64,000 bases of DNA from Rhizobium croatiense (GCF_019793465.1 NZ_JAILYJ010000013.1:124001-188000), one strand, 5' to 3'; shown: positions 7,283 through 16,352, counted from the stretch's first letter. The notes: generated by a model not told the origin, from the sequence alone. Translations and numbers: made by a program.

Positions 7283-8566
7283 TCAAGGTCGGGTCTGTCC
7301 GGCACCGCGCACCCGGTATTTGAAGGAGGTGAGCTGCTCGACGCCGACGGGGCCGCGCGCATGCATCTTGCCGGTGGCGATGCCGATCTCCGCCCCCATG
7401 CCGAACTCACCGCCATCGGCAAATTGCGTCGAGGCATTGTGCAGCAGGATCGCCGAATCGACTTCGGTGAAGAAACGCTCGACCACCGCAGGGTCCTCGG
7501 CGATCACGGCCTCGGTGTGGTTCGAGGAATAGGTCTGGATATGGGCGATCGCGCCCGATATGCCGTCGACGACGGCGACAGAAATGATCGCGTCGAGATA
7601 TTCGGTCGTCCAGTCTTCCTCGGTCGCCGGCTTGATGCCGGGGGCGACCTTCAGCACCGTCGCGGAGCCACGGATCTCGCAGCCGGCTTCGGTGAGGACG
7701 TCGAGCAGCGGCGTCAGATGCGTGCCGATCGCCGCACCGTCGACAAGCAGGGTTTCGGCCGCGCCGCAAATGCCGGTGCGGCGCATCTTGGCATTGACGA
7801 CGATCTGCTTCGCCATCTCGATGTCGGCGGAAGCATCGACATAGATATGGCAAAGGCCTTCGAGATGGGCAAAGACCGGCACGCGGGCCTCGCTCTGAAC
7901 GCGGACTACCAGGCTTTTGCCGCCACGCGGCACGATGACATCGATCGCGCCGTCCAGCCCGCGCAGCATGGCGCCGACGGCGGCGCGGTCGGTGACCGGA
8001 ACAAGTTGGATAGCATGCTCTGGGAGTCCAGCCGCCTTCAGGCCGTCGACGAGGCAGGCATGGATAGCCTGCGATGAACGGCGTGAATCTGAGCCGCAGC
8101 GCAGGATCACGGCATTGCCGGCCTTGAGGCAGAGGGCGCCGGCATCCGCCGTCACATTCGGCCGGCTTTCGAAGATGACGCCGATGACCCCGAGCGGCGT
8201 GCGGACGCGCTCGATCTTGAGGCCATTCGGCCGGTCCCAGGCGGCGATGACTTCGCCGACCGGATCGGCAAGGGCGGCGATGGCGCGGATTCCCTCGGCC
8301 ATCTCGGCGATGCGCTTGTCGTTCAGCGTCAGCCGGTCGACGAAGGAGGCGAGCGTCTCGCTGCCTTCGATGTCCTTCAGGTCTTTGGCATTCTCGGCAA
8401 GAATATGGGCGCTGTTGGCCAGGATGGCATCGGCCATGGCGTGCAAGGCGCGGTTCTTCGCCTCGGTGGGTGCAAAGCCCAACGGTCGTGCGGCAGCCTT
8501 CGCCTTGCGGCCGATGTCGTTCATCAGCGCGTCAATGTCAGGGCTTAGCGCAACGGTATCAGGCAT
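7283..8566 (-). CDS. proA: ProA, gamma-glutamyl phosphate reductase
   Basis: A 427-residue enzyme of the aldehyde-dehydrogenase superfamily. It reduces gamma-glutamyl phosphate with NADPH to glutamate semialdehyde, step two of proline synthesis. Visible signatures: PLGVIGVIFESRPNVTADAGALCLKAGNAVILRCGS (nucleotide site), the active-site Cys in RRTGICGAAETLLVD (about residue 263) and the C-terminal FGMGAEIGIATGKMHARGPVGVEQLTSFKY. The start overlaps the end of proB by 8 bp, so the two proline genes are translationally coupled. Confidence 0.97.
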   Translation of the reverse strand: MPDTVALSPDIDALMNDIGRKAKAAARPLGFAPTEAKNRALHAMADAILANSAHILAENAKDLKDIEGSETLASFVDRLTLNDKRIAEMAEGIRAIAALADPVGEVIAAWDRPNGLKIERVRTPLGVIGVIFESRPNVTADAGALCLKAGNAVILRCGSDSRRSSQAIHACLVDGLKAAGLPEHAIQLVPVTDRAAVGAMLRGLDGAIDVIVPRGGKSLVVRVQSEARVPVFAHLEGLCHIYVDASADIEMAKQIVVNAKMRRTGICGAAETLLVDGAAIGTHLTPLLDVLTEAGCEIRGSATVLKVAPGIKPATEEDWTTEYLDAIISVAVVDGISGAIAHIQTYSSNHTEAVIAEDPAVVERFFTEVDSAILLHNASTQFADGGEFGMGAEIGIATGKMHARGPVGVEQLTSFKYRVRGAGQTRP

Positions 8567-9728
8567 GGGCCGCGTCCTTCCTCTGCCTTTCCAATTTCTG
8601 TCTGATCTGTGTGGTCATCACCATGTCGTCGCGATGGACCATGGCGGCGCGGCCGGCATAACCGAGAATGGCCGCGATCTCGGCCGACTTGCGGCCGGCG
8701 ATCCGGCGGGCGTCCTCGGCATCGTAGCTTGCTAGACCGCGGGCGATCTCGCGACCTTCAGGGCCGACGATCGCCACCGTATCGCCACGGCTGAACAGGC
8801 CGGAAACGCTGCGCACGCCGGCTGGAAGCAGGCTCTTGCCGGCCCCGAGGGCGACGACGGCGCCGTCATCGACATGCAGTTCGCCGGCCGGCTGCAGCTG
8901 TCCGGCGATCCAGATCTTGCGGGCGGTCACCGGCGTGCCCGAGGGTGCGAACCAGGAGGAGCGGGCGCCGTTTTCGATTGCCGACAGCGGGCTGTCGGTC
9001 TTGCCGGAGGCGATGATCATGGCGCAGCCCGATGTCGTAGCGATCTTGCCGGCATCGATCTTGGTGCGCATGCCGCCGCGTGAAAGCTCGGATGCCGCAC
9101 CCCCGGCCATCGCCTCGATGTCAGGGGTGATTTCGGCGATCGTCTCCAGGAAGGCCGCATTCGGATCGAGATGCGGCGGCGCGGTATAAAGACCGTCGAT
9201 ATCGGAAAGAAGGATGAGCAGATCGGCGCCGGTCATCGTCGCGACGCGGGCCGCCAGGCGATCATTGTCGCCATAGCGGATTTCGCTGGTCGCGACCGTG
9301 TCGTTTTCGTTGATGATCGGCACGGCGCCGATTTTTAAAAGCTGGTTGATGGTGGCGCGCGCATTGAGATAGCGGCGGCGCTCTTCGGTATCGCCGAGCG
9401 TCAACAGGATCTGGCCGGCGACGATCTCGTCGCGCGACAGGCTTTCCGACCAGGCACGCGCGAGCGCGATCTGGCCGACGGCGGCGGCCGCCTGGCTTTC
9501 CTCGAGCTTCAGCGCGCCGGAAGGCAGGTCGAGCACCGAGCGGCCGAGCGCGATCGCGCCCGAGGAAACGACGAGCACATCGATCCCCTTGGCCTTCAGT
9601 CCGGCAATGTCGGCACACATGGCGTCGAGCCAGGCCTTTTTCAGCCCGGCCTTGCGGTCGACGAGGAGGGCCGAGCCGATCTTGATGACGATGCGGCGGT
9701 AGCGGCCGAGCGGCTTACGGTTGGTCAT
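8559..9728 (-). CDS. proB: ProB, glutamate 5-kinase
   Basis: Phosphorylates glutamate at the gamma carboxyl with ATP, the first and feedback-controlled step of proline synthesis. The amino-acid-kinase domain covers about residues 8-260 (VIKIGSALLVD, VSSGAIALG, INENDTVAT, GDNDRLAARVA, LLILLSDIDGLY, GGMRTKIDAGKIAT). A C-terminal PUA domain (about 285-370) is present, as in the long form of the enzyme. The ATG at 9728 (MTNRKPLG) is preferred; another Met lies three codons upstream. Its 5' end overlaps the end of obgE. Confidence 0.97.
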   Translation of the reverse strand: MTNRKPLGRYRRIVIKIGSALLVDRKAGLKKAWLDAMCADIAGLKAKGIDVLVVSSGAIALGRSVLDLPSGALKLEESQAAAAVGQIALARAWSESLSRDEIVAGQILLTLGDTEERRRYLNARATINQLLKIGAVPIINENDTVATSEIRYGDNDRLAARVATMTGADLLILLSDIDGLYTAPPHLDPNAAFLETIAEITPDIEAMAGGAASELSRGGMRTKIDAGKIATTSGCAMIIASGKTDSPLSAIENGARSSWFAPSGTPVTARKIWIAGQLQPAGELHVDDGAVVALGAGKSLLPAGVRSVSGLFSRGDTVAIVGPEGREIARGLASYDAEDARRIAGRKSAEIAAILGYAGRAAMVHRDDMVMTTQIRQKLERQRKDAAHA

Positions 9729-10803
9729 CGACCCCATCCTCGCCCGTGTCCTCTTCGGAGACGATCATGTCGCGATGCCTGAGCTTCGGCACCTTGGCCG
9801 GCTTTTCCTCGGCATTTTCTTCGACGATGATATCGCGCAGCGCCCGCAGGACCTCGGTCATGCCCTTGCCAGTGACGGCCGAAATCTGGAACGGGGTCTT
9901 GCCGCAGGCCTTGGCCAATTCCTTCGTCTTCTTTTTCAACTCGGCCTCGTCGAGCACGTCGATCTGCGACAGCGCCACAATCTCCGGCTTCTCGGTGAGA
10001 TCATTGCCATAGGCTTCGAGTTCGTGCTTGACCGTCTTATAGGCTTTGCCGACCTTTTCCTCCTGGGCGGAGACGAGGTGGAGCAGCACGCGGGTGCGCT
10101 CGACATGGCCGAGGAAACGGTCGCCGATGCCGACACCTTCATGGGCGCCTTCGATCAGGCCGGGAATGTCGGCCAGAATGAATTCCCGTTCGTCGATGGT
10201 GGCGACGCCGAGATTGGGATGCAGCGTGGTGAAGGGATAGTTGGCGATTTTCGGCCGGGCGCGGGTGACCGACGCCAGGAAGGTCGATTTGCCGGCATTG
10301 GGCAGGCCCACGAGACCGGCATCGGCAATCAGCTTCAGCCGCAGCCAGATGGTCTTTTCCTCGCCGGGCAGGCCGGGATTGGCCCAATCCGGCGCCTGAT
10401 TGGTCGAGGTCTTGAAATGGGCGTTGCCGAAGCCGCCATTGCCGCCATGGGCGAGGCAGTAACGCTGGCCTTCGACGGTGAGATCGCAGATAAGCGTTTC
10501 CCGGTCTTCTTCGAAGATCTGGGTTCCCACAGGCACTTTGAGCGTCACGTCGCTGCCATTGGCGCCGGTGCGGTTCCTGCCCATGCCATGGGTGCCGATC
10601 GTCGCCTTGAAATGCTGCTGGTAGCGGAAATCGATCAGCGTATTGAGGCCGTTGACCGTCTCCACCCAGACATCGCCGCCGCGTCCTCCGTCACCGCCAT
10701 CGGGGCCGCCGAACTCGATGAATTTCTCGCGCCGGAAGGAGACGCTGCCCGCGCCGCCGTCTCCGGATCGGATATAGACCTTTGCTTCGTCGAGAAATTT
10801 CAT
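9715..10803 (-). CDS. obgE: ObgE (CgtA), GTPase of ribosome assembly and stress
   Basis: A 362-residue essential GTPase that acts in late 50S assembly and growth control. Domain order: Gly-rich Obg fold (1-157, with GGDGGRGGDVW and HGGNGGFGNAHFK), then the G domain with G1 GLPNAGKST (about 167-175), the switch with FTTLHPNLG, G3 DIPGLIEGA, G4 as SQID in place of NKxD, and G5 SAVTGKG. The C-terminal tail is short and acidic (VSEEDTGEDGVDDQ). It is located just after rpmA-rplU, the near-universal rplU-rpmA-obg neighbourhood, but here with two GNAT genes and an opposite-strand gene in between. Confidence 0.97.
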   Translation of the reverse strand: MKFLDEAKVYIRSGDGGAGSVSFRREKFIEFGGPDGGDGGRGGDVWVETVNGLNTLIDFRYQQHFKATIGTHGMGRNRTGANGSDVTLKVPVGTQIFEEDRETLICDLTVEGQRYCLAHGGNGGFGNAHFKTSTNQAPDWANPGLPGEEKTIWLRLKLIADAGLVGLPNAGKSTFLASVTRARPKIANYPFTTLHPNLGVATIDEREFILADIPGLIEGAHEGVGIGDRFLGHVERTRVLLHLVSAQEEKVGKAYKTVKHELEAYGNDLTEKPEIVALSQIDVLDEAELKKKTKELAKACGKTPFQISAVTGKGMTEVLRALRDIIVEENAEEKPAKVPKLRHRDMIVSEEDTGEDGVDDQP

Positions 10804-10887
10804 TTTACTTCCAGTATCCGGTGGCAGTTGGACGGCCCGTCTTGGCCCATTCGATATAGGCGGTTCCGACGGAGGTCAAAGATTATC

Positions 10888-11754
10888 GTGAATTTTGCGA
10901 GCTATAACATACAGTACGGCTTCGGTCTCGACGGCAAATACGATCTCGCGCGCATCGCCAGGAGCCTCGAAGGCGCCGACGTCATCGCGCTGCAGGAGGT
11001 GACCCGCGGCTTCTTGCGCAACGGTTTTGCCGACATGGTCGCCGATATTGCCGCCCTCTTTCCCGACCATTTCTGGGTATATGGGCCGGCCTGCGACCTG
11101 CATGTCGAGGCTGATCACGGCAAGCCCGCGCCGGCACCCGGCACGCGCTTTCAGTTCGGCAATATGGTGCTGTCGCGCTGGCCGATCGCCTCGACCCGGA
11201 CGCTGCTTCTGCCGCGCAGCCGCACGCTCGGCAAGATCAACCCGCAGCGCGGCGCGACCGAGGCGGTCATCACAGCGCCCGGGGGCGCGATCCGCGTCTA
11301 CTCCGTCCATCTCGACCACGTTTCTCCCGACGAACGCATCCGCCAGCTGCAATTCCTGAACACGCATATCAATGCTTTCGTCCAGGAGGGCGGGTCGCTG
11401 ACGGGAGCGGCCGAATTCGATCTGCCGGAGCCGCCGCTGCCGGAGGATTACCTCATTCTGGGCGATTTCAACATGGAGCCGGAATCGCCGGAATATTGCG
11501 CGCTTGCCGGTGCTGTCGGCGGATATTACGGCCGCGTCGCCAGGATCGGCACGCCGGTCGACGCCTTTGCGGCGCTCGAAGCTTACCGCTCCGAGAGCTA
11601 CAGCTGGATGGATCCCGAGGATCACGGCAAACGCATGCATCTCGATTATTGCTTTGTCAGTTGCGGCCTCGTGAGCCGGTTGAAATCCGCCCGGATCGAC
11701 ACGCAATCCGTCGGCTCCGATCATTTCCCGCTCTGGGTCGAGATCAGCGATTGA
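10888..11754 (+). CDS. endonuclease/exonuclease/phosphatase family protein
   Basis: A 288-residue enzyme of the DNase I-like (EEP) superfamily, probably a metal-dependent phosphodiesterase. Motifs in order: VNFASYNIQYG, ALQEVTRG (metal-binding Glu), GNMVLSRWPI, VHLDHVSPDER (catalytic His), ILGDFNMEPES (Asp/Asn pair), and the closing VGSDHFPLWVEI (Asp-His pair). All active-site elements are present, so it should be active; the substrate is unknown. The start is a GTG at 10888 with GGAGGT upstream. No signal peptide is seen, so it is likely cytoplasmic. It is on the plus strand and divergent from obgE. Confidence 0.85.
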   Translation: MNFASYNIQYGFGLDGKYDLARIARSLEGADVIALQEVTRGFLRNGFADMVADIAALFPDHFWVYGPACDLHVEADHGKPAPAPGTRFQFGNMVLSRWPIASTRTLLLPRSRTLGKINPQRGATEAVITAPGGAIRVYSVHLDHVSPDERIRQLQFLNTHINAFVQEGGSLTGAAEFDLPEPPLPEDYLILGDFNMEPESPEYCALAGAVGGYYGRVARIGTPVDAFAALEAYRSESYSWMDPEDHGKRMHLDYCFVSCGLVSRLKSARIDTQSVGSDHFPLWVEISD

Positions 11755-11792
11755 CCGAGACGCCGCGGGTGGCGGCGTCTCTTTTTCTTCGA

Positions 11793-12380
11793 TTAGGCAA
11801 CCTTCCGCGGTTGCAGCATGCCCGGCTGCAGCACGGTTTCGATGTGCGACACCATGGTGTTGCGGGCGAAACAATAGATTTCGCCGCAACCCGTCATGCG
11901 GAACCCGAGCTTTTCCTGCAGCCGCAGCGAAGCCGGGTTGTCGGCGAAGACGCCGGAATGGATCGGCGTCTCCGGCATGCGGCGCGAGAAGCGCTCGATG
12001 ATCGCCGCCACCGCCTCGCTCATATAGCCGCGCCGCCAGTAGTAGCGGTTCAGCCAGTAGCCGAGGTGCCAGCGGCCATGGCGCAGCTCGATCGAGACGT
12101 TGCCGATATGGACATCGTCCTGACCGGTGATTGCCAGGGGCCAGTCGGGCAGGGTGCCCGAGGTGACCGGCATCAGCCAGTCGAGCGCATCCTGCCGGTC
12201 GAAGGGCGCGGGAACGCGGGACAGCATGCGCGTGACCGCGAAATCGGAAAGCGATTCCGCGATCGCAGGCGCATCGCTCAGCCTGTGCGGGCGGAGCGTC
12301 AGCCGTGATGTCGAGATGACAGGCGCGGGGCCGGGCATCATCGGCCTGGTGTCCGGCCTTTGCAGCGCGGTCGTGCTCAT
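11793..12380 (-). CDS. GNAT family N-acetyltransferase (RimJ/RimL type)
   Basis: A 195-residue GNAT protein. Core: ISTSRLTLRPHRLSDAPAIAESLSD at the N-terminus, HIGNVSIELRHGRWHLGYWLNRYYWRRGYMSEAVAAII (beta4 and the acetyl-CoA loop, Q/R-x-x-G-x-G/A in the form RRGYMSEA) and NPASLRLQEKLGFRMTG. This layout is that of RimJ/RimL-like enzymes, which acetylate protein N-termini or small amines; the substrate cannot be told. It overlaps the preceding GNAT gene by 4 bp, so the two paralogues form a translation-coupled pair. Confidence 0.85.
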   Translation of the reverse strand: MSTTALQRPDTRPMMPGPAPVISTSRLTLRPHRLSDAPAIAESLSDFAVTRMLSRVPAPFDRQDALDWLMPVTSGTLPDWPLAITGQDDVHIGNVSIELRHGRWHLGYWLNRYYWRRGYMSEAVAAIIERFSRRMPETPIHSGVFADNPASLRLQEKLGFRMTGCGEIYCFARNTMVSHIETVLQPGMLQPRKVA

Positions 12381-13033
12381 GCGATGTTCCCCCAGCTTCT
12401 CAGCGACATCCAGGTCTTGCGGTCGAGCCTGTACCATTCCACAGGCACGTTGCTGCCGAGCGCCAGCGAGGCGGCAAGCCCCGAGCCCTGGAACTGGAAG
12501 CCGCACTTCTGGATGACGCGCCGCGAGGCGACGTTCATCACCCGGCAGCGGGCGTCGATCTGGTCGACGTCCTGACGGGTCCTGAACACCATATCGACCA
12601 GGGCATGGCAGGCCTCGGTCGTATAGCCCTGGTTCCAATAGGGCTCGCCCAGCCAGTAACCGATCTCGACGGTTTTGCCGTCGGTATGCGGTTCCACGCC
12701 GCAGCAGCCGATGAAGGCGCCGTTTTCGGCTTTGGTGATGGCATAGACGCACTTACCAATCTCGCCATTTCGCGTACGCCAAACAAAGTCGGCGGCATCA
12801 TTGGCGGTATAGGGGTGCGGCATACGCGATACCATGGTGGCGACTTTGGCGTTGTTGGCGAGATGGGCAAGGGCGTCGATGTCTTCTTCGTGGGGCGCGC
12901 GCATGACGAGCCTTTCCGATAACAAGACAGGGCAATCGGTCCTTAACCGTTCAGGCCTCAGCCGTTCTACGGGAGACCGCTGGTCTTCCCGGGGAGACCG
13001 TGATTGGTCTGCCCTCAACAATTCGCCTTGCAT
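12377..13033 (-). CDS. GNAT family N-acetyltransferase (RimJ/RimL type)
   Basis: A 218-residue paralogue of the next gene in the operon. Core motifs: LLSERLVMRAPHEEDIDALAHLANNAKVATMV, FIGCCGVEPHTDGKTVEIGYWLGEPYWNQGYTTEACHALV (acetyl-CoA loop NQGYTTEA) and NVASRRVIQKCGFQFQG. The ATG at 13033 is chosen because AGGAGG lies 7 bp before it; an upstream in-frame Met at 13081 would place the start inside the rpmA terminator. The substrate is unknown. Its promoter must lie within or just past the terminator of rpmA, or it is expressed by readthrough. Confidence 0.85.
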   Translation of the reverse strand: MQGELLRADQSRSPREDQRSPVERLRPERLRTDCPVLLSERLVMRAPHEEDIDALAHLANNAKVATMVSRMPHPYTANDAADFVWRTRNGEIGKCVYAITKAENGAFIGCCGVEPHTDGKTVEIGYWLGEPYWNQGYTTEACHALVDMVFRTRQDVDQIDARCRVMNVASRRVIQKCGFQFQGSGLAASLALGSNVPVEWYRLDRKTWMSLRSWGNIA

Positions 13034-13060
13034 GTTCAGTCCTCCTGTTTGGACAAAGAA

Positions 13061-13092
13061 AAAGGGGAGATGGCGCCCCATCTCCCCTGTTT
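13061..13092 (-). terminator. Rho-independent terminator after rpmA
   Basis: Perfect 10-bp stem GGGGAGATGG/CCATCTCCCC (13064-13073, 13078-13087) with a 4-base loop. Read on the minus strand it is followed by TTTTTCTTTG. It ends the rplU-rpmA transcript and separates it from the GNAT genes. Confidence 0.85.
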
Positions 13093-13158
13093 TCTGGACT
13101 GAACCTGGTACGGCCAGCCGGGTCGATGAGACGCCGGCTGTTTTTGAGCGCTACCGGC

Positions 13159-13428
13159 TTATTCCGCTGCTTCCGCTTTCGGCATGACAGACACGTATAC
13201 GCGACCGTTGGCCTTCGTTCGGTAGTTCACATTGCCGGCGGTAAGCGCAAAAATCGTGTGATCCTTGCCGAGGCCGACGTTGGAACCCGGATGCCACTGC
13301 GTACCGCGCTGACGCACGAGGATGTTGCCTGCGATGACGGCTTCGCCGCCGAACTTCTTCACGCCAAGGCGCTTGGATTCGGAATCGCGACCGTTGCGCG
13401 AGGAACCGCCAGCTTTTTTGTGTGCCAT
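13159..13428 (-). CDS. rpmA: ribosomal protein L27 (bL27)
   Basis: An 89-residue large-subunit protein. The N-terminus MAHKKAGGSSRNGRDSES and the core KFGGEAVIAGNILVRQRGTQWHPGSNVGLGKDHTIFAL are diagnostic. The N-terminal tail reaches the peptidyl-transferase centre. It is encoded directly after rplU (33-bp gap) and followed by a strong terminator. Nothing unusual apart from an Ala/Glu-rich tail common in rhizobia. Confidence 0.98.
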   Translation of the reverse strand: MAHKKAGGSSRNGRDSESKRLGVKKFGGEAVIAGNILVRQRGTQWHPGSNVGLGKDHTIFALTAGNVNYRTKANGRVYVSVMPKAEAAE

Positions 13429-13461
13429 TGGAGTTCTCCTTTAAACCTTGTCCCGTTGATC

Positions 13462-13779
13462 TTACTTGGCAGCCACGATGTCCGTGATACGGACGACCGT
13501 GTGATGCTGACGATGGCCGCGCGAACGCTTCGAATTCTGACGGCGGCGCTTCTTGAAGGCGATGACCTTCTTGCCGCGGTTCTGTTCGACGACTTCTGCC
13601 TTGACAGAGGCGCCGGTTACGAAGGGCGCACCGATCGCAGCGTCGGCGCCTTCGCCGATCACGAGCACTTCGGTGAATTCAATGGAATCGCCAGCGGTGG
13701 CTTCCAGCTTTTCGATGGTCAGCACGTCATTGGCTGCCACACGGTACTGTTTACCGCCGGTCTTGATGACTGCGAACAT
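13462..13779 (-). CDS. rplU: ribosomal protein L21 (bL21)
   Basis: A 105-residue large-subunit protein that binds 23S rRNA near L20. Family features: MFAVIKTGGKQYRVAANDVL at the start, GAPFVTGASVKAEVV in the middle and the basic RNA-binding segment KKVIAFKKRRRQNSKRSRGHRQHHTVVRI. It is the first gene of the rplU-rpmA operon. The 300-bp leader region in front contains a GC-rich hairpin at 13902-13919. Confidence 0.98.
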   Translation of the reverse strand: MFAVIKTGGKQYRVAANDVLTIEKLEATAGDSIEFTEVLVIGEGADAAIGAPFVTGASVKAEVVEQNRGKKVIAFKKRRRQNSKRSRGHRQHHTVVRITDIVAAK

Positions 13780-14082
13780 TTTTTATCCTTTCATGTTCGT
13801 TCCGGCGCTCCCCGCATCGGAGCAGGTGGCCGTCTTTTTATCAGTCTAGGTTAAGCAGGGATTTCAGGGAGCTAGCCCGGAATTCTGGTCTGCCGGTGAA
13901 ACCCCGCGCGAACGCGGGGCGGGCAAGGGGCGGATTACTCCACTCCTATTGCGGATGCGGGATACGCGAGTGACAGAAAGGTGTCAAGGCAAAAGGATGG
14001 AAAAGCTTGAGATTTCGGCTTGCCAACCTGTCATAGGCTCGTTATGAGAACGCCCGCGCCGAACAAGCGCCGACCTGACCGC
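13780..14082. promoter_or_regulatory. rplU upstream region with GC hairpin; tRNA promoter side
   Basis: No gene is seen. It contains a 7-bp GC stem CCCCGCG/CGCGGGG with loop CGAA (13902-13908, 13913-13919), which may be part of the rplU-rpmA leader, and on the right the upstream sequence of tRNA-Ser. A regulatory role for the hairpin is only a guess. Confidence 0.35.
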
Positions 14083-14172
14083 GGAGAGGTGGCAGAGTGG
14101 TCGAATGCACCGCACTCGAAATGCGGCATACCTGCAAGGGTATCGTGGGTTCAAATCCCACCCTCTCCGCCA
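14083..14172 (+). tRNA. tRNA-Ser (anticodon CGA)
   Basis: A 90-nt class II tRNA with the long variable arm of serine tRNAs. Acceptor arms GGAGAGG and CCTCTCC pair fully, the anticodon stem CCGCA/TGCGG encloses CTCGAAA (anticodon CGA, reading UCG), the T arm has GTTCAAATC, the discriminator is G and CCA is encoded. Confidence 0.97.
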
Positions 14173-14319
14173 TTATCTAATGCTCAATTCGGACAATGTC
14201 CTGCTGCTGAAGCCAGTGGAGGGCGTTCTGCCTTTCCACATAATATGCCGAGGATGACCGCGCAAAAGGACTGGTCGTCGTCAATATCTGCTCGCTCGCA
14301 CCCGGAGCGGAGGACGTTT

Positions 14320-14479
14320 TTCCGGGTTCTTCCGCGACAATGCGCTCCCCATCATGCTGGCCGCCGGTGCGCGTATCGACGCGCTGTTCATGACCGAGCG
14401 ACGCAGCAACGGCTTTACGCGGCTGCCGGTTCGCGAGGGAGAAACGGTCTTCGTTTGGTTCGAATGTCATCCGGATTAA
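14320..14479 (+). pseudogene. degenerate coding fragment downstream of tRNA-Ser
   Basis: An open segment with a protein-like C-terminus (FRDNALPIMLAAGARIDALF, then RLPVREGETVFVWF, stop at 14477) but no start or N-terminal half in frame. Another frame just upstream reads VVNICSLAPGAEDVF, so a frameshift may divide the remnant. The fragment recalls the end of small NIPSNAP/antibiotic-monooxygenase-like proteins, but the match is by eye and weak. A position next to a tRNA gene is typical for debris of past insertions. Confidence 0.3.
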
Positions 14480-14863
14480 AACGCGGCGGCCGCTTACCAG
14501 AACCGGTTGCGGCAGAATCCGATCTGGATAGTCGAGATTTATCCGCGGATGAACAGCCAGTGCTGGCGCCGGATCGATGTCGCCCGCCTGACGCCGACGT
14601 CGCGGTCGCTTTGCGGGTGGTAAGCGACTTTATCCAATCCACTAGTCTCCATCGCGCCTCCCGGAACCTTCATGAGGTGATTCCGGGTCATCGATGCCGG
14701 CTGACACTCGAATGAAATTTGTCCTTTATTGCGGTTGATCGGTTCGTTTTGCGAACTATCATCAGGATCAGAGAGCGGCGCGATCGTCGGATCGACGCCG
14801 CCCGATCTCCAGTTCACCGCCACCCCTGCTTTCTGATTGCTCCCATATCAACCGAGGTTTCCC
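14480..14863. other. gene-poor region between the tRNA-Ser debris and the M81 gene
   Basis: About 380 bp without a supported gene; frames here are short and composition is mixed. It may hold further decayed sequence and, at its right end, the promoter of the M81 peptidase gene, which has GAGG just before its ATG. Confidence 0.4.
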
Positions 14864-16306
14864 ATGCGCATCGCCGTCGGTGGCATTCATATCGAGTGCA
14901 GCACATACAATCCCGTGCTGAACGAAGAGAGGGATTTTCGGGTGTTGCGCGGCGAGGGGCTGCTGGATTCGGCCTATTTCGCCTTCCTGAGGGACTATGA
15001 TGGCGAATTCCTCCCGACGATCCATGCCCGGGCCATTGCCGGCGGGCCGGTTTCGCGTGCCACCTATGAGGCGTTCAAGAGCGAATTCCTCGAGCGGCTG
15101 AAGCCGCTGCTGCCGCTCGATGGCCTCTACCTCGCCATGCACGGCGCCATGTATGTGGACGGCATGGAGGATGCCGAAGGCGACTGGATCTGTGCGGCCC
15201 GCGCTCTGGTCGGCGAGCAATGTACGGTTTCGGCAAGCTACGACCTGCACGGCAATGTCACCCAGCGCATCATCGATGCGCTCGACATCTACTCGACCTA
15301 TCGAACTGCGCCGCATATCGATGTCGAGGAGACGATGCGCCGCTCGGTCTCCATGCTGGTAAGGAGCCTGAAAACAGGCATGAAGCCGGTTGTTCTCTGG
15401 GCGCCGATCCCGGTCGTGCTGCCGGGCGAACGCACGAGCACCGTCGATGAGCCGGCTAAGAGCCTCTATGCCATGCTGCCCGAAATCGATGCGATTGATG
15501 GTGTCTGGGATGCGTCGCTGATGGTCGGCTACGTCTGGGCCGACGAGCCGCGCGCCACGGCTGCCGCGATCATGACGGGCACCGATCGGGCCGTGCTCGA
15601 GCGCGAGGCCCGACGTCTCGCAAAAGCCTATTGGGATGCCCGTGAAAATTTTGTCTTCGGCTGCGAGACCGGATCGGTCGAGGAATGCGTCGCCAGGGCG
15701 ATCGCCAGCCCGACGGCTCCTGTCGTGCTCGCCGAATCCGGCGATAACCCGACCGGCGGAGGCGTCGGGGACCGAGCCGACGTCTTGGCCGAGCTGATTT
15801 CCAGAAACGCCAGCGGCGTCGTCTTCGCCGGCATCACCGACAAGGCGGCGACCGCAGCCTGTTACGCCGCCGGCGTGGGTACCGAGCTGGAACTCAGGGT
15901 CGGCGCCTCGCTCGATACCAAGGGCAGCAAGCCGGTCATGGCCCGTTTCATCATCCGGTTCCTGCACGAAACGTCGGATCCGGCCGACCGCCAGGCGGTG
16001 GTTTCGACCGGCGGCATCGATCTCGTGCTGTCGGCCAAACGGCGGCCCTACCACAATATTGTCGATTTCACGCGGCTGGGTCTCGACCCGCATGCCGCCA
16101 AGATCATCGTCGTCAAATCCGGTTATCTTTCGCCGGAACTGGCGCCGATTGCCAATCCGAACCTCATGGCACTGTCGGAGGGCGTGGTCGATCAGTTCGT
16201 CGAGCGCCTGCCGCGTCTGCGCAAACAGCATCCAACCTATCCTTTCGACAAGGATTTTGCCTTCGAGCCGCAGGTCTTCCTCTCCGCGCGGTCACCGCAG
16301 GCTTGA
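14864..16306 (+). CDS. M81 family metallopeptidase (MlrC-like)
   Basis: A 480-residue protein of the MlrC family, named for an enzyme in microcystin breakdown but widespread in bacteria with unknown peptides as substrates. N-terminal domain: MRIAVGGIHIECSTYNP (putative metal His), MHGAMYVDGMEDAEGDW, SYDLHGNVTQRIIDALD (His in the DLHGN motif) and YRTAPHIDVEETM. The C-terminal MlrC domain has ESGDNPTGGGVGDRADVL. The ATG at 14864 is preceded by GAGG. It is followed after 46 bp by a gamma-glutamyltransferase-like gene, and both may act on the same peptide or amide compounds. Confidence 0.85.
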   Translation: MRIAVGGIHIECSTYNPVLNEERDFRVLRGEGLLDSAYFAFLRDYDGEFLPTIHARAIAGGPVSRATYEAFKSEFLERLKPLLPLDGLYLAMHGAMYVDGMEDAEGDWICAARALVGEQCTVSASYDLHGNVTQRIIDALDIYSTYRTAPHIDVEETMRRSVSMLVRSLKTGMKPVVLWAPIPVVLPGERTSTVDEPAKSLYAMLPEIDAIDGVWDASLMVGYVWADEPRATAAAIMTGTDRAVLEREARRLAKAYWDARENFVFGCETGSVEECVARAIASPTAPVVLAESGDNPTGGGVGDRADVLAELISRNASGVVFAGITDKAATAACYAAGVGTELELRVGASLDTKGSKPVMARFIIRFLHETSDPADRQAVVSTGGIDLVLSAKRRPYHNIVDFTRLGLDPHAAKIIVVKSGYLSPELAPIANPNLMALSEGVVDQFVERLPRLRKQHPTYPFDKDFAFEPQVFLSARSPQA

Positions 16307-16352
16307 GATTTCACCGAAGCCGGCGAGATAATTCCCAAAAAGGATGTTCGGC

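Noticed and set aside
9721..10887. apparent N-terminal extension of the EEP-family protein
   Set aside because: It is antisense to obgE; the conserved protein begins at the GTG at 10888, which has GGAGGT upstream.
12381..12752. apparent fusion of the two GNAT genes or an extended N-terminus
   Set aside because: The extra sequence is the upstream GNAT gene read in the wrong frame; the ATG at 12380 gives a normal-length protein.
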